Positions 47,247 to 55,082 of a stretch of DNA of 64,000 nt are shown one piece after another (the stretch's first letter is position 1; every line of letters begins with the position of its first letter). The DNA is from Symsagittifera roscoffensis (taxonomy: Eukaryota > Xenacoelomorpha > Acoela > Convolutidae). The position numbers and the translations under genes were made by a program. Location of the stretch: NCBI RefSeq assembly GCF_963678635.1, contig NC_087063.1, positions 38,142,759 through 38,206,758 on the forward strand, read 5' to 3'. The notes under the pieces were generated by a model. That model worked only from the letters and a program-made list of their open reading frames with translations. It did no database searches and was not told where the DNA came from.

Positions 47247-48083
47247 TGATCAACCTTACAAAAAGTGCTCAAGAGAACCATACCTTTTGGCTCATTTAAG
47301 AAAATTGTCGAAAAAAAAACGACCCCGAGCACAAATATTCTGTCACTTTCGATGGAGGTCGGAACAATAACGCGTTCAAAAGATACAAAATATCCTATCG
47401 GCTAAAAGTATTGAATAAAAATGATCAAAGCTGGTTCGCGCAAAAAGTATGGCTCTACTCATATTTTTGGGTGTTGTATCCTGAGTTTCCTCCGCAACAA
47501 TCTCTAAAGCTCTTTCAAATATCCCAGAGACTTCTCCAAACATTTGATACGTTCAAGAAACAGCATAAAACCTTCTACGCTAAATTAAGCACTTTTTCCA
47601 ATGCCTTTTTCAGCAATAATCTGACATGGGCGCATCCCATAATCTTCAAATTTATGAAAAACTTGTTTTCCTTGCAGTTTTTTTGGAATGAGGTGAGACG
47701 CGACCTTTTTGAAAGTTTTCTCAAAACTCTTAGAGCTGTGAAACGTTTTCAAGATTGCCAGACCTGTTTCAAAGCGTTAAATTGATTTTTTTTATACTTC
47801 AAATACCATCTAGAAGTTTAATACAGATTTTTGAAATGAATTCTGATGTCTTATGTGCTTACATACAGATGTATACACCTACTTATTTATAAAAAAAATT
47901 TTAAAAAAATTGGCAAGCCTCGCTATAGAAAATGGTCAATCTGAGGCTCAAAGTATCTGAGACATTTGATTGTATTCTTCAATTATGTTGATTACACCAA
48001 ATGTTAAATACGCCAAAAAACAAGCAGTTTTTGGGCCCGTTGCTTTCGAGTTGCCGTATTTTCGAGCTCGGTTTTCGAAGCTC
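47247..48083. other. Non-coding or unassigned stretch
   Basis: Contains a 124-codon frame at 47411-47785 that starts at a non-ATG codon. It is rich in Phe, Lys and Leu and has no recognised motif. I do not call it as a gene. Confidence 0.3.
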
Positions 48084-48559
48084 GGTTGCTTATAAGATAT
48101 TATAGCTGCAAGAACGAATACGATATTATAGCTCTATTCATTGGTGCGAACGATCTGTTTACGTAAGACAAAAAAGACTCAACGAGAACACCCGAAGACG
48201 TTGCTGAAGAATTATCCCAACTTGGCCTACGGTTGACAGAACGTTGCAATAAAGTTTTCATTATCGCTCTACCACCCAGACTCGGAAGACCAGCCCGAAC
48301 GGAACTTGTAAACGATATTCTTCGCAAAAAGAAAGAACTCTGGCGATATCGCGGTATATCGAAAGGAATAACCACCAAAACTGTTCTATCTTCCGACGAA
48401 GTGCATTTAACAACAGCATCGCTTGCGAGTCTCCAAACGATTTTGAAAAAGAAGATCATCTACAAGAAGTTCTGTGTAAAAACTGATAGCGAGGGCTACT
48501 CGAATATATACCACTGCGGCAACAACACTTGTCGGTGTCATCATTTTCACAGAGACTGA
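48084..48559 (+). pseudogene. SGNH-hydrolase (esterase-like) fragment
   Basis: One frame shows the block III signature of SGNH hydrolases (ALFIGANDLFT, with the oxyanion Asn, near 48,131-48,163). It is then cut by a TAA at 48,164-48,166 and continues openly through TPEDVAEELSQLGLRL, IIALPPRLGRP and SSDEVHLT, which has the D-x-x-H pair of block V. The frame ends at 48,557 with a Cys/His-rich tail (YHCGNNTCRCHHFH). The block I Ser region is not recognisable upstream, so the domain is truncated. Esterase domains of this class are known in ORF1 of some CR1-like LINEs, which fits its place 0.2 kb before the LINE, but the ORF1 here has its own ATG and stop. It could also be an independent domain remnant. 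Confidence 0.55.
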
Positions 48560-48575
48560 ATTTTCTATTGATACC

Positions 48576-48698
48576 CTTTAGGTATCGCCAGATTTGATGT
48601 CTTTGTGAATTCACATCTATAAATAAAACCGTTTTCTCCCGCTACTGATACTTCAGTCCTCAATCGGCGCCCTTTAGGTACCACCCTGAGGACTGGAG
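48576..48698 (+). other. Hairpins in the LINE 5' leader
   Basis: GATACC-CTTTA-GGTATC (about 48,578-48,594) is a perfect 6 bp stem. About 90 bp later CTTCAGTCCTCA (48,651-48,662) pairs with TGAGGACTGGAG (48,687-48,698) with one G-T pair. Its loop again holds CCCTTTAGGTACC. The shared CTTTAGGTA text suggests two related stem-loops in the transcript leader. Confidence 0.5.
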
Positions 48699-48774
48699 TA
48701 CACTACCTAAACCTTCATCCCCCAAACACAGTTTCCACAGAGATAAGAGGACGTAAACATAAATAAAACTGAGA

Positions 48775-49650
48775 ATGTCAAAGGACAAAAAACCTTGCAA
48801 AACATGCAAGAAACCCATAAACGAAAATGACCCAATATACAATTGCATCACCTGTAATTGCTCTATGCACCTTGAAGTTGTCTGCACTGGCCTCTCGACC
48901 GTTGCACTCAATGGAATACTGGAACTTGGTAACAACGCACTACTGATATGCAATACCTGTTTGTCCAACGGAAAAAGAGATCAAGTATTCAGAAGCACAG
49001 CATCACATGACAAAAGTGAAAACATCAAAAAAATTGAAGAAGAAATTTCAAAGCTAAGTAAAGTAGTAGCCGAAGTCTCGACAAAAATGGAAAATATTAA
49101 AGATCCCATCCAAAGCCTGCCAATAGCAGAACAGGGTAAAACCTGGTCACAAGTAGCGGCGCAAAACATAATCAAACCCCTGAGCAAAGGATTGAGAATA
49201 AGAGGGGTCCCCGAGATCAAGGAAAGAGATGGAAGAAAAAGACTTGACCATGACTATGATGAGGTAAATAAAATCATGAAATTCTTAAACCTCGAATGCA
49301 ATATCATTGATCTCAAGCGTGTGGGAAAGTTCAGCGAAGAACGAGCAAACCACAGAACTATACTGGTACGAGTAACCTGTCCAAGAGAAATAGACTTGAT
49401 ACTATCATCAACACCGGCCCTAAAAATTTATGACAAAAATGTCTTCATAAGTAAGGAACTCTCAGTCGAAGAAATGAAACTGGAAAACGCCATCCTGAGA
49501 GAACGTAGAAATCTCATCAGCAGTGGTAAAAACCCCAAAAATCTTCAAATCAGAAACCTAGAACTGCATGAAAAAGTAGACGACACCTGGAAAAAAGTTA
49601 CAATTAAACCGGAGGAAAACAGCACAATTCAGACTAGAAATGACAACTGA
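48775..49650 (+). CDS. LINE ORF1: PHD finger, coiled coil and RRM-like domain, 291 aa
   Basis: An intact frame from an ATG. Cys8-Cys11, Cys24-Cys27, His32-Cys37 and Cys59-Cys62 give the C4HC3 pattern of a PHD-type zinc finger. Residues about 80-115 (KKIEEEISKLSKVVAEVSTK) form a coiled coil. About 140-245 resemble the RRM-like fold and C-terminal part of LINE ORF1 proteins, with LRIRGVPE, DLKRVGKFSEE, RTILVRV and a KNVFISKELSVEE box. Such proteins bind the element RNA. PHD-containing ORF1s are known from CR1-like LINEs. It ends at TGA 49,648-49,650, directly followed by CTAG in the same frame as ORF2, so a read-through fusion protein is possible. The 5' leader carries hairpins and no AATAAA. 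Confidence 0.85.
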   Translation: MSKDKKPCKTCKKPINENDPIYNCITCNCSMHLEVVCTGLSTVALNGILELGNNALLICNTCLSNGKRDQVFRSTASHDKSENIKKIEEEISKLSKVVAEVSTKMENIKDPIQSLPIAEQGKTWSQVAAQNIIKPLSKGLRIRGVPEIKERDGRKRLDHDYDEVNKIMKFLNLECNIIDLKRVGKFSEERANHRTILVRVTCPREIDLILSSTPALKIYDKNVFISKELSVEEMKLENAILRERRNLISSGKNPKNLQIRNLELHEKVDDTWKKVTIKPEENSTIQTRNDN

Positions 49651-49654
49651 CTAG
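49648..49654 (+). promoter_or_regulatory. TGA-CTAG stop-readthrough context between ORF1 and ORF2
   Basis: ORF1 stops at TGA and the next bases are CTAG. The reading frame stays open from CTA through to the endonuclease start (SLNVMSFNTRSI). UGA followed by CUAG is the best-known efficient readthrough signal in animals and some viruses. Nothing between the ORFs (no gap, no frame change) contradicts readthrough; the alternative is re-initiation at ATG 49,669. Confidence 0.6.
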
Positions 49655-52539
49655 AATCGCTGAATGTTATGTCATTCAATACACGAAGTATACTGGATAT
49701 AAATAGACGTATGAAACTTAGCAATATAATACTATCGAACGATTATGACATCATTTGCTTAAGCGAAACTTGGTTAACTGAAAATATCCCTGACAACGCG
49801 CTTTTTCTGCCTGCACACATAATAACTAGATGTGATAGACCTACCAACTCAACAAAATCGAAACACGGGGGCGTGCTTATTGCTGTTAAGCAATCCCTAG
49901 CTTTCACAAAACTTGAAATACACACTACGGACTGCGTTGGACTCCTCCTTAACACTCCGACACCTCTCATCCTGTATCTACAGTGCCCCGAACGAAAGCA
50001 AATATAAGCTATCCACAGATGACTTCAACAAACTATTGAATATGCTAACTGACTACTCAAATGAATTTCAATGCCCAAATATTTTATTGGTTGGTGACAT
50101 CAACTTCGCTAATACGCATTGGCAAACCTTGCAATCAACCCAAAAACACGAACAATTAGTACTGCAGACTTTTACTGATATGAACTTTCAACAGTTTATC
50201 GAACCCCCTCATGACCAATTAGATATTGTCCTTTGCAACAACCCCGACATTATTTTAAACACCACGATAGACAACCATATGAAAAAACACTTCTCACACC
50301 AAGAAAGAGAATTATCAGACCACAACCCTTTTCTAATCACGATATCATCTCTTACACACAATGACGAAAAAGACACTCCCATACAACACGGATCCGACTT
50401 TCTGGACTTTGGTGTCTTCTCATTAAACAACGTCGATTGGATTACTTTAAACAAATACATTTTGGAGCACCCATTTCAACCGTACTGCTACTCTAACATT
50501 GACCACTTAATCAACTCATGGTACCTCTGGCAATATATAGCACTAGAAAAACACATGAAAAAACAGACCAAACACCGTATGAACCTAGCACCTTGGATCA
50601 CACCTGAAACCTCCAATATTATCAAAAGACTCAACACAGCATCAAAAAAAGTAGCCTTTAAAAATACTCATACTAATAACCGCAATCATGAAAGACTTAA
50701 AAACCTTGTAGATCATTTATCCGAATTAGATCAGAAAAATTTCGAAGAATCAACTTTCAAGGGCAGAAATTTCTCAAAGCTCCAAAAATACTTTAAAAGC
50801 ATACGAAAAAACTCAAGTACTCCAAAAACAATGTACTGGAATGAAAAAACCGAATCAACAGAGCACGGTAAAGCTAATCTTCTAAACAATTACTTCGTAA
50901 GCGTTTTTAACATTAAACAGAATGAAAACATTTTACCAATAGCTGAATTACCTGGCTCAATCAAATGCTTCAATTTCTCTGAAAATGAGATATACGACAT
51001 CCTTAAAACATTAAACCTCCAAAAAGCAAGAGGACCAGATAGACTCGGTAACACAGTCCTAACCAATTTAGCAGCTAGCATAACTTCATCTCTAAAACTG
51101 ATTTATAACACCATCACCAACAAAGCAACATTTCCAACGATCTGGAAACTTAGCCAAACCATCCCAACTTTTAAAAATGGAAACAAGCAATCGGTCACAA
51201 ACTACAGGCCCATCAGCCTGCTAACTGCAGTATCCAAAGTCTTAGAGAAACTGATCTTCCTTAAAATCTCACCAAAGATCTTCTCGCAAATCCATGACAG
51301 CCAATTTGGCTTCTGTCCTAAACGATCGACAACTCTGCAAATGCTCCAATTCCTCGACAAAATCTATGACGACTTTGATAACCCTAATATCAAGTCTCTA
51401 CAGGCAATATACTTAGACTTCGAAAAGGCTTTCGACAAAGTTCCTCACGACTTGTGCATATATAAACTCAATAAATTTGGCATATCAGGAAACGGACTTA
51501 AACTATTAGCAAACTACTTAACCAACAGAAAACAGCAAGTACGAATAGGTGCGGCAGTATCCAGCCATCTTGAAGTTAGTAGCGGCGTACCTCAAGGCTC
51601 ACTGTTAGGGCCAGTATTCTTCATTACATTCATCAACGATTTACCGTCATCACTCACCAACTCGTGCTATGGTTATGCAGACAATTATAAAATTGTTGCA
51701 ACGAACCCTTCCGTGCTCCAACATGACCTAATCACGATCAACTTATGGTGCAAAGATATTTCCATGAATCTTAATTTGAAAAAATGTCACAATATAATAT
51801 TCAAAGACCCCCAACTTGACCTAAACATGTATCTCGGTGACCATATACTTGAAAAAACCTGTTCAGAAAAAGACCTTGGTATACAAATAACCAACAACCT
51901 AAACTGGTCAGCACACGCAAAAATAAGAGCCCAAAAAGCAATAGGCTGCTTATTTTTAATTAAAAGAAATATTTCAAAATCAGCGAGCTTAAAAATGAAA
52001 CTGAACTCCTACTGTGGAAATGTAACCCCAATTGTATCATATGGCTCACCCATATGGAAAGCAAATAAGTGTGAATTAAAAATTATTGAAGATGTCCAAA
52101 GAAAAGCTACACGTTGGATACTGTCATGTAACAACATCAACTATAAAGACAGACTGATTAGATTAAAGCTGCTAGATTAAACGACATTCTCTTGCTTCAT
52201 AAAATAATAAACGAACAATACAACTTCCATTGGAGACAATTTGTTCAGTTCAAAGAATCTACAGCCCCAACAAGAAGATCAACGAAAAATAACTTAGCGC
52301 ATAAAAATTATCATTACGAAAAATCGAAAAGCAATTTCTGGCACAGAACACCTATACTAGCAAACAAAATTTTACAGACTCAGGAAGAAGAAGACCTGTT
52401 TGCGATGAAATACGAAAGACTCAAATCAAGCCTCAAAAACGTTTTCTGGATATATTTCATCAGTAAATATGAGGAAAGTGTCCCATGCACATGGAGAATA
52501 AACTGCTGCAATAGCTGTGTAAACTCAAAAAAACTATAA
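49651..52539 (+). pseudogene. LINE ORF2: AP endonuclease and reverse transcriptase (CR1/Jockey-like), two frameshifts
   Basis: The endonuclease begins SLNVMSFNTRSI (catalytic Asn), then CLSETWL (Glu), HGGVLIAVK, a one-base shift near 49,971, LLVGDINF (Asp/Asn) and LSDHNPF (His). The RT follows in the frame 49913-52180: KARGPDRLGN, NYRPISLLTA, QFGFCPKRST, motif A LDFEKAFDKVPH, motif B GVPQGSLLGP, motif C YADNYKI, motif D LNLKKCHNI, DLGIQI, and a thumb-type ending with SYGSPIW and VQRKATRWIL. A second shift near 52,170 moves to the frame ending at 52,539. In motif C the second catalytic Asp is Asn (51,683-51,685, residue 591 of the main frame), so the enzyme should be inactive even without the shifts. 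Total length is about 960 codons, normal for the family. Confidence 0.88.
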
Positions 52540-52602
52540 AACTCAGTTTAAAACTCCCAATGCGGGGCATTTTAGCCCCATGACTTTATGTCTAAATCAT
52601 TG

Positions 52603-52624
52603 TTTATTATTATTTTTATTATAG
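52603..52624. repeat. TTATT microsatellite, LINE tail
   Basis: A short run of TTATTATTATTTTTATTAT directly before the GCAGGTTGC sequence marks the 3' end of the LINE. Confidence 0.6.
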
Positions 52625-52686
52625 CAGGTTGCATAAAAAAGAAACTAGGCGTATGCGATCACGACCCCTGCCTCATGCGTACTCAC

Positions 52687-52855
52687 AGTTGACTTGGAGT
52701 AGGGTGGTCTGCATGATTGAGCCTGCCCTGTTGTGTGAGTGGCACTCGTACTGGCCCCCATCCTTAGGCCGCACTTGACTCAAAACCAGAGTCCCATTGT
52801 CCGTCACCCGCACCCTCTCCCCTGCTGCAACAGAGGCAGCAAGCTTTTCATTTGG
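52687..52855 (-). CDS. Exon of an Ig-superfamily gene (second half of an Ig domain)
   Basis: Minus-strand exon of 169 nt. It runs from an acceptor (TTTTCTTTTGAAG before 52,855) to a consensus donor (CAACT then GTGAGTACG after 52,687). It starts in phase 0 and ends in phase 1. The translation has the D-to-G strand signature of an I-set/C2 Ig domain: ERVRVTDNGTLVLSQV, RPKDGGQYECHSHNRAG with the D-x-G-x-Y-x-C motif, and a final strand TTLLQVN. An alternative acceptor at 52,824 (CTGCCTCTGTTGCAG) would shorten it to 138 nt. The GC content and splice sites set it apart from the surrounding AT-rich DNA. It joins in phase to the exon at 13,464-13,606. The upstream exon with the first half of this domain is not in the window. 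Confidence 0.72.
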
Positions 52856-53138
52856 CTTCAAAAGAAAACCCTCCTCACCTCACCTCACAGTCCTAACTGT
52901 TTGGCATTACAAGCATTCCTCCTAATTGTCTATTAAAACTGCTGTTCTCAGCTGATACAGTGGTTCTTGCAGGGCTCCAATCGAAACTGACTTTCCCAAA
53001 TTAAAAAAAAATCAGCCTATTGCTACAGAAGCGAGCAGTGGAAGCTCCTTCGTCTTTCAAAAACGGTGGAAGGGGACATAATTGAATGAGAAGACTAAGC
53101 GCATAGTCTGCACGTATGTTGCACGTGGTGTGTGAACC
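52856..53138. other. Sequence upstream of the Ig exon
   Basis: Intron-like sequence on the minus strand; no feature recognised apart from the pyrimidine-rich acceptor region close to 52,855. Confidence 0.4.
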
Positions 53139-53560
53139 ATGTGTGTGGTGTTTGATTCAAATGTGTGGCATGTGAGTCACGTGTGTGGTGTGTGTGTGTG
53201 TGTGGTATGCATGTGGTGTGTGGTGTGTGGTGTGTGGTTCATGGTGCGTATGGTGTGTGGTATGTGTGGTGTGTTTGCCTTGTATAATGTATGTGGTAGG
53301 TATGGCGTGTATGGTGTGTGTTGCGTGTTTGGTGTATGTGGTGTGTATGGTTTATGTGGTGTGTATGGTGCGTGTAGTGTGTATGATGTGTTTGGTGTGT
53401 ATGATGTGTTTGGTGTGTATGATGTGTTTGGTGTGTGTGGTGTGTGAAGTTGGTGTGGTGTGTGTGGTGTGCATGGAGTGAATTGTGTGTATGGTTTTTG
53501 TGGTGTGTGTGTGTGTGTGGTGTGAGTGTGGTGTGAGTGTGGTGTGTGGTGTAATATGTA
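53139..53560. repeat. GT-rich minisatellite (TGTGTGGTGTGTATGG-like)
   Basis: Over 400 bp are made of TGTG, TGGTG and TATGG steps, with almost no C on the plus strand. Higher-order repeats of 20-21 bp (GTGTATGATGTGTTTG) occur three times at about 53,378-53,435. The several frames that cross it (Val/Cys-rich on plus, His/Thr-rich on minus) are repeat artefacts. Confidence 0.9.
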
Positions 53561-53690
53561 GTAGTAATATGTCGGGTAGAAATCGTTGGTACCGATGGAG
53601 TCCCCATGTTTTAAGATATGGTACAGACTATCCGGTCTCCACCCTATGTATTCGCAGCTCAATGTCTCCAAATTTAAACGAAACAAAGTT
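53560..53690. repeat. Minisatellite-flanking dispersed repeat
   Basis: Contains GGTAGAAATCGTTGGTACC, GGAGTCCCCATG and CCGGTCTCCACCCTATG, which match in inverse or direct order text beside the larger minisatellite (60,600-61,130 and 61,860-61,990). The minisatellite and these flanks form one repeated structure. Confidence 0.55.
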
Positions 53691-54800
53691 GTTGCTTTTC
53701 TTGATAACTCAAGGTTCAATTTCTTTTTCAGTGATTAGGTAGGGCATGAGCAATGATTTAGAGAGGTTATTATCATATTGACCACATTTGACAAAAAGTA
53801 TTGGTGGAGTGGCGGTGTATCTATCGGTAAGTTGCATCAAATCAACCAATTGGTTTTTTTTAAATCCTGTGACTGTGGTTGGATGGGTCTGTTTCTTCCT
53901 CATTCTCGATAACTTCGTCTTCGTTTTGTCTTGCTTCACTTTTTTTGAAACTGCCTCATTAATTGAGGATGCTGAAATTTGTATTTAGTCGGTTTCTGAT
54001 GTTACTTTCAACTTCCAGAAAAATTGATCGCATCTGCGCTCTATCGTTTTCAACCATTTTTTCAAATTTACAACAAATTCTATGATGAGGGATTGTGGAT
54101 CTTTGTCACATAAAAACGCGTCTGTCAAGCAAAACTGGATAAGATTTATACCGGAGTCATTTCATGCTTCTCAATCAAAATTTTTTGTTTTCGTAGGTTT
54201 AAGCTTCTCAACTCCCAGTTCATGCTTCCCAATTGAAGTTTATGTAGGTTTTAGCTCTTTGAATGGCATGCATACTAGTTCGAATTCAAGATTGGCTGTA
54301 TTTTTGAATAAAATTTGCTCTTTTATATACCCAAAATTGTACCCATCCTGTTTTTCAAATAAGTCTATTGTAAACTGTAATTAGTTTTGGGATAAATGCT
54401 TTCGATTCAATATTTGCATCGGTATACATGTTTGTTGAAATTGTCTGATTTGTAGAAAATCTATCGCATTTTGGACATATAAAGCATTTTGAAGAATTTG
54501 TGGATATTTTGTACGTAAATAATGTGATTGTTATATTGTAGAAGCTTTATATATTCTCGTAATAAGCAATATTCTCCATGCTACTTGGCCCACAAAATCT
54601 CAACATTCATCTTTGACATCGTAGATAGAGATGTTTTTCTCTGCTAAAACTTCATACTTCGTTTATTGGCAGATTTTAAATCGAAACTCCACGAAACTAT
54701 TTCAGATCTTAGAGGTGGATGTTTCAAAATTAGTTGTTCCATGCAAATAAATTGCAAGCACTAGAAACACACACAAATTATTTAAACAAATTGTCCAACT
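53690..54800 (-). pseudogene. Second relic of the Polinton-type polymerase N-terminal part
   Basis: Minus-strand sequence follows the relic at 19,880-21,230: a first piece with QFICMEQ, a Cys pair CFICPKC near 54,480, text near 54,080-54,130 matching the region after it, and the end LVDLMQLTDRY (inside 53,709-53,939) followed by PYLITEKEIEP. Stops and shifts are frequent. Plus-strand frames here (53788-53988, 54082-54384) are shadows. It stops abruptly at the minisatellite flank. Confidence 0.5.
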
Positions 54801-55082
54801 GCTGTTTTCATTCACAATTTGTTTTATTTGATTAATCATACGAACAAAAATTTAATTTTAGTTGAAAAAACTAATAATTTTTGTTCAGTTTTCTGTATTT
54901 TTTGGCAGTTTTCCTAATTTTGCGATTTTGATTGTTTACATCAAAACAAGGTAGATGTTAAGTAGCGGGGAAAAAATGCAATTTGTTGGAATTCTTAGTG
55001 AAAATATTTAAGAATTTCGAAAAAATTTTGTATTTTTTTTATTGTATTAATTTAAATTGCATAATAGTACTCTTCTGTTCCA
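54800..55082. other. AT-rich spacer
   Basis: No gene recognised. The frame that begins at 54,983 only gains meaning at about 55,088. Confidence 0.4.

Larger units (their letters stand above)
48560..52626 (+). mobile_element. CR1/Jockey-clade-like non-LTR retrotransposon (LINE), nearly full length
   Basis: Leader with hairpins, ORF1, ORF2 and a short 3' UTR ending in a T/A microsatellite (TTTATTATTATTTTTATTAT, about 52,603-52,622), the usual 3' tail of such elements. It lies antisense to the Ig gene and its 3' end is about 60 bp from the donor site of the 52,687-52,855 exon. The 5' boundary is uncertain; it may begin near 48,600 or include the SGNH fragment. No target-site duplication could be identified by eye. 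Confidence 0.8.

Noticed and set aside
47411-47785. 124-codon plus-strand frame
   Set aside because: It has no ATG at the start, no motif and no copy elsewhere; kept only as a remark in the spacer entry.
48660-49220. Minus-strand frames opposite ORF1
   Set aside because: Shadows of the LINE ORF1, which has a clear PHD-type Cys/His pattern on the plus strand.
53177-53719. 180-aa His/Thr-rich minus-strand frame and Cys/Val-rich plus-strand frames
   Set aside because: They are direct translations of the GT minisatellite in different frames and would appear for any such array.
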